The notes below the pieces were generated by a model. That model was not told the DNA's origin. It made no database searches and saw only the letters and a program-made list of their open reading frames with translations. From DATARH01 sp963746885 (lineage in GTDB: Bacteria > Pseudomonadota > Alphaproteobacteria > ATCC43930 > CGMCC-115725): a DNA stretch of 64,000 nucleotides. The stretch is taken from NCBI GenBank assembly GCA_963746885.1, contig CAVVDM010000015.1, forward strand, positions 328,493-392,492, in the 5' to 3' direction. How positions within the stretch are numbered: the stretch's first letter is position 1; each line of letters opens with the position of its first letter. The position numbers and the translations under genes are program-made. Shown in pieces: positions 56,687-64,000 of the stretch.

Positions 56687-57064
56687 ATGAAGGTCGTCAC
56701 ACTCAAAGACATCCCCGATCTCCCGGTGGAAGGCGCCGATCGCATCGCCGGGTGGACAGGACCTGTATCCCGCTCGCGTCAGACGATCATCGAGCCTGGA
56801 GGTTCCGCGAACTACAACTGCAGCGTCGTGAACTTCAGCCAGGGCTGCACGACGGGTTGGCACACGCACACCTGCGACCAGATCCTTGTCGTGACCTCGG
56901 GCTCCGGCATGGTCGCGGTCGAGGGAGGGACGCCGCAGGAGATCAAAGTCGGCGACGTCGTGCACATCAAGGCCGGAGAACGCCATTGGCACGGCGCCAA
57001 GGCCGACACGACAATGGGCCACATCACGATTACGGCGGTCGGCGGTCAGGCCAAATGGGGGTAG
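56687..57064 (+). CDS. Cupin-domain protein
   Basis: 125-residue single-domain cupin. Motif 1 is GWHTHTCDQILVVTSGSG (metal His residues) and motif 2 is GDVVHIKAGERHWHGA. GAGGAGGAA lies before the ATG. Small cupins bind metal and may be enzymes or sensors; nothing here fixes the role. It is 72 nt downstream of pgk. Confidence 0.85.
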   Translation: MKVVTLKDIPDLPVEGADRIAGWTGPVSRSRQTIIEPGGSANYNCSVVNFSQGCTTGWHTHTCDQILVVTSGSGMVAVEGGTPQEIKVGDVVHIKAGERHWHGAKADTTMGHITITAVGGQAKWG

Positions 57065-57222
57065 GCTGATATACCAGCAAGGGGCGGCCACCCGCGGGTC
57101 GCCCTTGCACCGCCGCCGGCGCCCTTCTCCAACCGAAGGCTGCGAGCAGTCTAATGGGATGATTCATTGCCCCGATGCCGCAAAGCCTTGTCACCGCCCC
57201 CCATCTTTTGCGATGAAGGCCC

Positions 57223-57981
57223 ATGGGCCCCGATCGGAGCAGGGATGACGGCTTGTGCGCCTTGGTGACCCGGCCACGCGCCGAGGCGGCGACGCTGGCC
57301 GCTTCGCTCGCGGCGCGGGGGGTTTCGGCCATCATCGAGCCGTTGCTCGACATCCACTACCGCAGCGGGCCCGTGCCCGACCTCGCCGGGGTACAGGCCA
57401 TTTTGTGCACCAGCGCCAACGGCGTGCGCGCCTTGGCGCGACTGTGCGACGAGCGCGCGCTGCCGCTGTTCGCAGTCGGTGAGGCCAGCGCGGCGCGGGC
57501 GCGCGCGGAAGGCTTCGCACGGGTCGCGAGCGCCGATGGCGCGGCGACCGATCTCGCCCGCTTGGTGAGCACGCGGTTGCGCCCCGCGGACGGGCCGCTG
57601 CTGCATGTCACCGGCAGCGTCGTCGCCGGCGATCTGGCCAGCACGCTGCGAGCGCGCGGCTTCACGGTCGAGCGGGCCGTGTTGTACGAGGCTCAGGTGG
57701 CAGCGGCGCTCAGCGAAGCGGCAAGCGAGGCGCTGGCGGCCGGCGGCATCGACGTCGCGCTGTTCTTCTCACCGCGCACCGCTGCGATCTTCGCGCAGCT
57801 GATCGAGGATGCGGGACTGGCCGAGGCGGTGCGGCCGGTGACCGCGATCTCGATCAGCGCTGCCGCCGATGCAGCGCTGCAGCCGATCGCGTTCCGCGCT
57901 CGGCATGTCGCCGCACGGCCGAACCAGGCGCACCTGCTGGCAGCGCTCGACCGCTTCGTAGCCGAGCGGTGCAACGCATGA
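57223..57981 (+). CDS. hemD: Uroporphyrinogen-III synthase
   Basis: 252 residues with the two-lobed HemD fold: LVTRPRAEAATLAASLAARG at the N-terminus, LCTSANGVRALAR and the second-lobe segments LLHVTGSVVAGDLA and FFSPRTAAIFAQLI. HemD is poorly conserved, but the following mitofilin-like and hemY genes are its usual partners. hemC is not present upstream, where pgk and a cupin lie instead. The stop overlaps the next ATG. Confidence 0.88.
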   Translation: MGPDRSRDDGLCALVTRPRAEAATLAASLAARGVSAIIEPLLDIHYRSGPVPDLAGVQAILCTSANGVRALARLCDERALPLFAVGEASAARARAEGFARVASADGAATDLARLVSTRLRPADGPLLHVTGSVVAGDLASTLRARGFTVERAVLYEAQVAAALSEAASEALAAGGIDVALFFSPRTAAIFAQLIEDAGLAEAVRPVTAISISAAADAALQPIAFRARHVAARPNQAHLLAALDRFVAERCNA

Positions 57982-59039
57982 GCGAGACTGGCCGTGAACC
58001 GCCCGCAGGCGCCAACGCGGCGGATGCCGCGGTCGCCGAGCCGGCGGCGGCGATGCCAGCACAGCCAGAAGCTGCTCCGGCGCCGCAGATGCCGGCCCGG
58101 GAGCGCCCGGCGCCCTATCGCGCGATCGCAATTGTACTCGCCGGCGCTCTGCTGCTGGGCGTCATATTGGTTGCAGCGGCACCGTTCTGGGCGCCGCTGC
58201 TGCCCTGGGGCCCAGCCGCCGAGACGGGCAAGCCGATGCTCGGCGCCCGCCTCGATCGGCTCGAATCGGCCCAGTTCGCGATGCAGCCGCAATTGCAGCA
58301 GGCGGCAGCCGCCGCCACAGCCGCGCTGCAGCGAATCGGCGCGCTCGAAGCGAAGCCGGCGGTCTCGGGCAGCGACCTCGCCGACCTGCGCCGGCAGGTA
58401 GCTGCGCTGTCGAGCGCTACGGCAGAGCTGGCAACGCGGGTTGCGGCGACCGACAAGGCAGTGCGCGCGCTGGCGACGCACGACACGACCGACGCCGCGC
58501 TCGCCCTGGTGCTGCTGCAGTTGCGTGACGCGATGCAGTCGGGGCGGCCGTTTATCCCGGAATACCAGGCGCTGGCGGCGTTGGCTCGGGATCGCCCGCA
58601 GATCGCCAAGGTCGCTGCGACGCTGGAGGAGCCGGCCAAGACCGGGGTGGTGACCCGCACGGTCCTGACCGCACGGCTGCGCGCACTGGCCGGCACGATC
58701 GCCACCGCGCAGGCGCCGCCGGCGGCGCCGAACTGGAAGGATGACGTGCTGCGGCACCTCGGCCGCCTCGTCACGATCCGCCGCATCGGCGGTCCGCGCC
58801 AGAGCGGACCCGAGCAGGCGGTTAATGCCGCCGAGCTGGCGCTGACCGGCGGCGATCTGACGGGCGCGGTCGGCGCGCTCGCCAAGCTGACCGGCGCGCC
58901 GGCCGAGGCGGCGCGTCCGTGGCTGCGCATGGCGCGCGAGCGCTTGACGGCCGAGGCGGCGCTGCACCGGATCGAGGCTGCGCTGAGCGCGCGTCTCGGC
59001 GAGGCCGGCACCCCGGCAGCAGGCGGATCGCCGCGCTGA
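57978..59039 (+). CDS. Mitofilin-like (COG4223) inner-membrane protein
   Basis: 353 residues. A Pro/Ala-rich cytoplasmic tail is followed by a membrane helix (IAIVLAGALLLGVILVAAA, near residues 53-71), coiled-coil and a C-terminal mitofilin-type domain (WLRMARERLTAEAALHRIEA). This family is the alphaproteobacterial counterpart of Mic60, linked to envelope contact sites. Overlaps hemD and hemY by a few bases, so one operon. Confidence 0.85.
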   Translation: MSETGREPPAGANAADAAVAEPAAAMPAQPEAAPAPQMPARERPAPYRAIAIVLAGALLLGVILVAAAPFWAPLLPWGPAAETGKPMLGARLDRLESAQFAMQPQLQQAAAAATAALQRIGALEAKPAVSGSDLADLRRQVAALSSATAELATRVAATDKAVRALATHDTTDAALALVLLQLRDAMQSGRPFIPEYQALAALARDRPQIAKVAATLEEPAKTGVVTRTVLTARLRALAGTIATAQAPPAAPNWKDDVLRHLGRLVTIRRIGGPRQSGPEQAVNAAELALTGGDLTGAVGALAKLTGAPAEAARPWLRMARERLTAEAALHRIEAALSARLGEAGTPAAGGSPR

Positions 59040-60442
59040 TGCGCGCAATCCTGGCGCTGATCCTGGTCGCGGCTGCGGTCGCTGGCGTCGCCTTTTTCGC
59101 CGGCCACCCCGGGCAGGTCGAGATCGTCTGGGAGGGCTGGCAGATCGACACCTCGGTCGGGGTCCTGGTCGCCGCCGTGGCGGTCGTGGCGCTGATCGTG
59201 GCATTGCTGGCGCTGCTGGTGGCGGCGCTGCGCCGGGTGCCGCGCAATTTCTGCCGCCGCCGCGCGGCACGACGGCGACGCACCGGCGAAGCGGAGCTGA
59301 CCAGCGGTCTGGTCGCGCTGGCGGCTGGTCAGGCAGCCGCGGCCAAGCCATATGCACGGCGCGCCGAGGCATTGCTCGGCGGCACGCCGATCACGCTGCT
59401 ATTGGTCGCCGAAGCGGCGCAGCGCGAGGGCGACACGGCAGCGGCGCGGCGCGCCTATACCGCATTGCTCGACCAGCCGGACGGCGAGTTCCTCGGATTG
59501 CGCGGGCTGATCGGCCAGGCAGTGCGCGAGGGCGACAACGATGCTGCGCGGCGCCTGGCCGAGCGCGCCTGGCGGCTGCGCCCCGATGCGGGCTGGCTGG
59601 CGGACAGCCTGCTCGTTTTGCAGGTGCGCGCCAGCGACTGGCGAGCGGTCGGCGACACGCTGGCCGACGCGGCACGGCGCGGCGCGCTTTCCGCCGAGCG
59701 GGTCCGCCATCACCGCGGCGTCCTGCTCTACGAACAGAGCCGCGCCGCTGAGCAGCGCGGCGAACCCCGCCACGCCGCCGGCCTTGCCGCCAAGGGGCAG
59801 GCCCTGGCGCCCGACCTCGCCGTGCTGGCCGACCAGCACGCCCGGCTGTTGCTTGGGCTGGGGCGACGGCGCGCAGCGAGAAAGGCGATCGAGCGCGCCT
59901 GGCGTGCCGCACCGCACCCCGATCTCGTCCGCCTCTATCTCGAGCTCGATCCCGACACGGGGCCGCTGGCGCGTGCGGCCGCGCTGCAGCGCTTGGCCGG
60001 GCGCAACCCGGAGGCAACCGAGAGCCATCTCGCGATCGCCGAGGCGGCGCTCGCGGCGCAGCTATGGGGCGAGGCGCGCCGTCATCTCGGGCTGGCCGCC
60101 GCGTTGCCGTCCGGCCCGTCGCGCCGGTTGTGCCGGTTGATGGCCCGGCTGGAGGAGCAGGAATCCGGCAACGCGGCGGCGGCGCGCGCGTGGCTCGATC
60201 GCGCCGTCGGCGCGCCGCGCGACCCGTGTTATGTCTGCCGCCGGTGCGGCGGCGAGAGCGCCGAGTGGCAGTCGCTGTGTGGCGAATGCGGCAGCTTCGA
60301 CACGCTGGTCTGGCGCACCCCGCGCGATGGCTCCCGGGCGCTCGGCGGCGCGCCAATCCCTGCGGCGCCTCCTATGCTGCCGGCGCCCGACCCGCCCGGC
60401 ATGCCGAGCGGCTTGGCGGCGACCGCACAATCGGATAATTAA
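59039..60442 (+). CDS. hemY: HemY-type TPR membrane protein with C-terminal zinc ribbon
   Basis: 467 residues. Two N-terminal membrane helices (LALILVAAAVAGVAFFAG and VAVVALIVALLALLVAAL) are followed by TPR repeats and a rubredoxin-like zinc site CYVCRRCGG with CGECGSFDTL. This gram-negative HemY is not protoporphyrinogen oxidase; its function in tetrapyrrole synthesis is not settled. The ATG at 59039 overlaps the previous stop (TGATG). Confidence 0.88.
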   Translation: MRAILALILVAAAVAGVAFFAGHPGQVEIVWEGWQIDTSVGVLVAAVAVVALIVALLALLVAALRRVPRNFCRRRAARRRRTGEAELTSGLVALAAGQAAAAKPYARRAEALLGGTPITLLLVAEAAQREGDTAAARRAYTALLDQPDGEFLGLRGLIGQAVREGDNDAARRLAERAWRLRPDAGWLADSLLVLQVRASDWRAVGDTLADAARRGALSAERVRHHRGVLLYEQSRAAEQRGEPRHAAGLAAKGQALAPDLAVLADQHARLLLGLGRRRAARKAIERAWRAAPHPDLVRLYLELDPDTGPLARAAALQRLAGRNPEATESHLAIAEAALAAQLWGEARRHLGLAAALPSGPSRRLCRLMARLEEQESGNAAAARAWLDRAVGAPRDPCYVCRRCGGESAEWQSLCGECGSFDTLVWRTPRDGSRALGGAPIPAAPPMLPAPDPPGMPSGLAATAQSDN

Positions 60443-60466
60443 GCGCCACAAGCTGGCGCCGATGAT

Positions 60467-60541
60467 GCCCCGATAGCTCAGCGGCAGAGCAACCGCTTCG
60501 TAAGCGGTAGGTCGTCTGTTCAAATCAGACTCGGGGCACCA
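60467..60541 (+). tRNA. tRNA-Thr (CGT)
   Basis: Full cloverleaf: acceptor GCCCCGA / TCGGGGC, anticodon stem ACCGC / GCGGT with loop TTCGTAA (anticodon CGT), T stem GTCTG / CAGAC with loop TTCAAAT, and encoded CCA at 60539-60541. The D loop is short. Confidence 0.93.
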
Positions 60542-61022
60542 GCTTTTTCAATGATTTATCGGATCAAATGGGCGTGAAAGGAATAACGGGCTACCAACTG
60601 GGCTACCAGCTAGCGGATTTATTCCCCGGTCTGCAGGGGGCCGCCAGCCGCCGATATTGGATGGGCTGAGGATCTCGCCGTCGTTTTGGTAGCCCGGCAA
60701 CCTTCCCCGCTTTCCTCGGCTACCGTGTTATGCCCAAACGCAGTCGCCAAAAGGCACAAACCCGAAACCCAATCGATAGAGTCCGGGGGCTCGCGCGGTG
60801 CCGTGCCCGCTGATGAAACCCGCTCACCCTCGCCTCCGGCCCATTCCTCGACCTGCTGATCCTGACGGAACTGCGGGCAACGCCTCTCCAGGCCGGCGAA
60901 GATATCGTCCGACGGCGCATCGGCGGACACCGGCAACGCCGCGGCGGCTTTTTTTCCCGCTCGAACCGACGGCCCAATGTGGTGTCGGCGCGCCACGCTT
61001 CGGGAAAGCAGTCCGGTTTGCG
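60542..61022. other. Region without a recognisable gene between tRNA-Thr and the tRNA-fMet fragment
   Basis: The sequence downstream of tRNA-Thr has a lower-GC start and two GGGCTACCA repeats (near 60589 and 60603). A minus-strand frame of 125 codons (60619-60996) has no recognisable family. The region looks like the scar of an integrated element; I find no integrase gene in it. Confidence 0.5.
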
Positions 61023-61074
61023 CGTCAGGCTCATAACCTGAAGGTCATAGGTTCAAATCCTATCCCCGCAACCA
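61023..61074 (+). pseudogene. Initiator tRNA-fMet, 3' part intact, 5' half degraded
   Basis: Anticodon arm TCAGG-CTCATAA-CCTGA (CAT), a T arm with GGTTCAAATCC, acceptor 3' strand CCCCGCA, discriminator A and encoded CCA are all intact. The 5' acceptor and D arm are only partly recognisable and do not pair. Such 3' tRNA pieces are typical attachment-site remnants of integrative elements. Confidence 0.75.
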
Positions 61075-61218
61075 AATTTGCACGCTATTGCGACAATCTA
61101 TATCCAACGCCCGAAGCCAACCCCGGCTTCGGGCATTTCTGTATCCGACAGGTGTCCGAAAACGGCTCGTCATCGGAGATGGTTCGGCCACGCTGGTTTC
61201 CGATACGGTATTTGCGGC

Positions 61219-61970
61219 TCAAGAGAACCCGGACTGCTCGAACTTAAGCGTCTTTGCATTCGCGTTAACGACATCGACGACGTCGGACGGAAAGTCGGCC
61301 GGAGCCTCCGCATCGATGTCGAGCTTCAACGTCACTTTGGTTCCGCCGATCCGCGATAGTTCGGCCACGATGGCCTGAGCGATTTGAGCGATTTGGAGCC
61401 CAGGGCGTGTCGCATCCAGCGTGATCACGCCAAAGAGGCGCCGCGGCCCGGTTGGCGACCCCGTAGGGTTCGGGGTGGGTTGGGCGGGCTCGCCGGGACT
61501 TGGTCCTCCGCCGCCCGGTGGAGATGTGACCGGCTCGGCCTGAGCACGGAGGAGCGGTTCGGCGATGTCGCGGCGGACGAGGACTCCGTCGCCGCGCAGG
61601 TCGACCGTGATCGATTTAGCCAGCGAGAGGCCCTCATACCTACCACTCACCGAATCCGAGCTGCGGGCGTAGGCGAAGGCGGGATCGGTGCTGCCGACCA
61701 GCTCCTCAATCGCGCGCGCCAAGACGAGTTCGTCGCGCACGCGCTTCATGTGCACGTACCGGGCTGTCCAATCCGCGATATCGCGGATGCGCAGATGCGG
61801 CTCGGCGCCGATCAACTCCTGCAGCTGGAGCCCAAGCACCGGCCCGCCGAGCTTGTGGGCGACGGCCTTCCCGGCTTGCCTTGTCGTATGCCGCGGCTGC
61901 GATTGGTTTGTCGCCGCCGCTGTTGAGGATCGTCGCGGCATGCAGCTCATAACCGCGTGATGGACTGCTC
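61219..61970 (-). pseudogene. DUF499 ATPase, C-terminal fragment with a frame break
   Basis: Ends like DUF499 proteins: RLFGVITLDATRPG, TLKLDIDAEAPADFP and TLKFEQSGFS. Upstream are IADWTARYVHMKRVRDELVL and, in another frame, GYELHAATILNSGGDKP; the frame shift lies near 61868. The ATPase part is missing and the 5' side ends at a junction with a serine recombinase. DUF499 genes are usually found in operons with DNA methylases and helicases thought to be defence systems. Confidence 0.65.
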
Positions 61971-61981
61971 GTCTCCCCCGG

Positions 61982-63190
61982 TGCAACAATATCCTGACCA
62001 ACCCGGTCTATGCCGGTGCCTATGCTTTTGGGCGCGCCGCGAGCAAGGTCAGCGTCGAGAATGGCCGCAAGCGCGGCTTGCGGCGGCCAATGTCCGAATG
62101 GGACGTGCTGCTCAAGGATCAGCACGAGGGCTATATCTCCTGGCGCGAGTTCGAGAGAACCCAGCAGGTCATTGCCGACAACGCGACCGGCAAGGGCAGT
62201 GCCACGGTCAGGGGAGCGGTGCGGCGCGGGGAGCTGATTCTCGCAGGGCTGCTGCGCTGTGGCCATTGCGGCCGCAAGCTATAATTCGGCTATGGGGGCA
62301 AGGCGGGGCGCTATTACTGCCGGGGCGCTCTGGTGAACCACGGTACCGAGCGGTGCATCTCGTTCGGTGGCTTGCGTGCCGATCACGCTGTCGGCTCGGA
62401 CGTTCTGCGGGTCTTGAAGCCGCTCGGCATCGATGCCGCATCGAAGGCACTGGATGCTCAGACGAGCGAGACATCCGCTGCCCAGAGGCAACTCGAACTG
62501 GCACTGCAGCAGGCGCGCTTCTCGGCGGCACATGCCGGCCGGCAATATGATGCTGTCGATCCCGCCAATCGTCTGGTGGCCGGCGAGTTGGAGCGCCGCT
62601 GGAACGAGGCGCTACAGGCGGTGCACCGGATCGAAGACGAGATCGCTGCAATTGAGGCAAGGAAGCCGGCGCCTCTGGGCGAGGAGGAGCGGCGGCTCTT
62701 GATGCAGCTCGGTGCCGATCTCGAGCTTGCCTGGTCGCACCCGGCAGCGACAGCGGCGACACGCAAGCGGATCTTGCGCACGGCGCTGCACGAGATCGTC
62801 GTGCGAACCGACGGCGGCTTCATCGACATGGTCCTGCATTGGCAGGGCGGTGACCACACCGCGCTGAAGCTGAAGATGAATGGGGTGGGCAAACATCGCT
62901 GGACGGTGCCTGAGGATACGTTGTCCTTGATCCGCGAGTTGGCGCGCCTGATGCCCGACGAGCAAATCGCGCGGCTCCTCAATCGCGCAGGCAAGCCAAC
63001 CGGGCGCGGCAACGGCTGGACCAAGGCGCGGGTCTGCTCGTTCCGCAGCCACCACGGCATTGCCGTCTATCGCGAGGGCGAGTGGGCCGAGCGTGGCGAG
63101 ATAACGCTTGAGGCCGCTGCGCAAATCATGGGTGTGAGCGTCATGACGGCGTTGCGCATGATCCGCCCGGGCATCATCAAGGGGCACCAG
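61982..63190 (+). pseudogene. Serine recombinase, C-terminal part with an in-frame stop
   Basis: Begins mid-gene with NILTNPVYAGAYAFGRAAS (recombinase domain) and continues through LAGLLRCGHCGRKL (zinc ribbon) into a TAA at 62282. The same frame resumes with GRYYCRG and runs through a coiled region and PDEQIARLLNRAGKPTGRG to IIKGHQ. The catalytic resolvase domain is absent. The 3' end is cut by an IS66 fragment. Not functional as written. Confidence 0.75.
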
Positions 63191-63191
63191 A

Positions 63192-63416
63192 GCCGCCGGG
63201 GACCTGCCCCAGCGTTTTCTCGATCCAGGTCTTCAGCGCGGTGACGAGCGGCTTGGTATTCTGCTGCCGGACAGCCCGGCGCTGATCGGCGTTCTTGCCG
63301 CGGATTTCGGCCTCGATCCGGTAGAGCTCGGCGATCCGCGTCAGCGCCTCAGCGGCGATCGGCGCCGGCGGCGAGCGGGCGATGTCGAACCACTGCCGCC
63401 GTCAGTGTGCCCAACT
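63192..63416 (-). pseudogene. IS66-family transposase, internal/C-terminal fragment
   Basis: Reads SWAH, a stop, RRQWFDIARSPPAPIAAEAL, RIAELYRIEAEIRGKNADQRR and TKPLVTALKTWIEKTL on the minus strand, matching IS66 transposase in order. It is truncated on both sides: by the recombinase remnant near 63190 and by the intron near 63416. A different IS66 remnant lies at 17803-18385. Confidence 0.75.
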
Positions 63417-64000
63417 TGCGTCAGGACAAGTCCTGGAAAGGGAGGATGGATGTGACCTGAAACCTTTCATCGTGACCCAGAGGGTTCGACGCCCTCCCGG
63501 TAAAGGCGGAGCCCGCCGGCCGGAAGCGAGTTCTTGCATGGGTGTGCGGCAACGCCGCTCGTGAAGCGTAGACAGCGGGTACTGAAGCCCTGTGGCACGA
63601 AATGGAACTGCTGAAGCCTTCGCCGTGTTGGGCGCGGGGGCAGCACCGGGAAATCCGCGATGGCCAGGATGACCGGTTCGGCCGGGGTCTTGGAACAGGG
63701 CAAAGGTACGGGAAGGGTCACCAGGGAACCTGAGAGATCCCGTTTATGCCCGTGTGGAAGCAGCCGGTCCCGGAGCGCCGGGTAAACAACGCTCCTGGCC
63801 TGACGACGCGCTTGGGCGTCGTCGGGAGCGCATTCGCGAGCACGAACAGCCAAGCACCTACGGAATCCTGAGGCGAAATCATAAGCCGAGGGACGTGCAC
63901 GGCGGGATGTCGTCGCGGCTTCGTAGTACCAGGAAGGCGGGGAACCGGGCTCACCAGGAACCGCTGGAGGAAGGGGGCCGCCGCGCGCGTAGACCCATTG
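63416..64000 (+). other. Probable group II intron, 5' part (runs off the window)
   Basis: The structured, gene-poor segment has the look of group II intron domain I to III: ATGGATGTGACCTGAAACC, then CAGCGGGTACTGAAGCC, GGCACGAAATGGAACTGC and GGGAACCTGAGAGATCCCG in order. The 5' boundary is uncertain: GTGTG at 63405 lies within IS66 similarity, TTGCG at 63416 is only close to the GUGYG rule. The last 100 nt may begin the maturase/reverse transcriptase frame, which would lie outside the window. Confidence 0.6.

Noticed and set aside
57065..57222. A possible terminator hairpin after the cupin gene (AAGGGGCG ... CGCCCTT)
   Set aside because: The stem has a bulge and no T-run follows, so support is too weak to list.
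60619..60996. A 125-codon minus-strand frame between tRNA-Thr and the tRNA-fMet fragment
   Set aside because: No recognisable family and no good start signal. It may be the decayed end of an integrated gene, so I describe the region without calling a gene.

Overview
The window is high-GC chromosomal DNA of an alphaproteobacterium, most likely near Rhodospirillales. The evidence is a sucCD-odhAB-lpd block, hemD followed by a mitofilin-like gene and hemY with a C-terminal zinc ribbon, FixL/FixJ, TrmJ and an alphaproteobacterial-type AspRS. No plasmid or phage backbone is visible. The first base lies inside priA and the last inside a probable group II intron.

Layout. 1-10846: priA, DUF484, xerC, then the TCA operon sucC-sucD-odhA-odhB-lpdA on the minus strand. 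11044-16632: a MetE-like protein, a 2-hydroxyacyl-CoA lyase-like ThDP enzyme, an ACMSD-type amidohydrolase and a CaiB-type CoA-transferase. 16696-22224: gmd, then IS66 and IS630 wreckage, trmJ, cysS and an enoyl-CoA hydratase. 22413-38140: mixed housekeeping (argC, aspS, nadCA, queCE, arsC) and a FixL/FixJ pair, with several regulatory sites: two candidate attenuators, two FNR/FixK-type boxes and a paired operator at nadA. 38233-49866: a catabolic region. Its minus-strand operon is ureidoglycolate lyase-like, oxalyl-CoA decarboxylase, molybdenum hydroxylase large subunit and HiPIP; it is divergent from amidohydrolase, two SDRs, a deazaflavin-type oxidoreductase and an alpha/beta hydrolase. 49889-55366: mobile DNA (intact IS1182, a tyrosine recombinase paired with an IS91 transposase, a gutted IS256). 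55418-60541: pgk, a cupin, hemD-mitofilin-hemY and tRNA-Thr. 61023-64000: a scar of an initiator-tRNA fragment and truncated DUF499, serine recombinase and IS66 pieces, ending in a group II intron.

The most striking regulatory finding is a pair of similarly built candidate attenuators. One lies before argC and encodes five consecutive Arg codons. The other lies before a small unknown operon and encodes a Phe-Trp-Tyr-Arg-Trp-Tyr stretch. In each, a promoter-like pair ends exactly 7 nt before the leader ATG, so the leader peptide would be leaderless, and each leader is followed by an intrinsic terminator whose 5' arm can pair with an alternative partner. The FNR/FixK-type boxes at 26376 and 29343 each sit at the class II distance from a -10-like hexamer, which fits the presence of FixL/FixJ at 35988-38140.

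At least eight single-base frame breaks occur in seven otherwise well-conserved genes, including the normally essential cysS. This looks like consensus error in the assembly more than gene decay. Those genes are annotated as one locus each, with the break position given.
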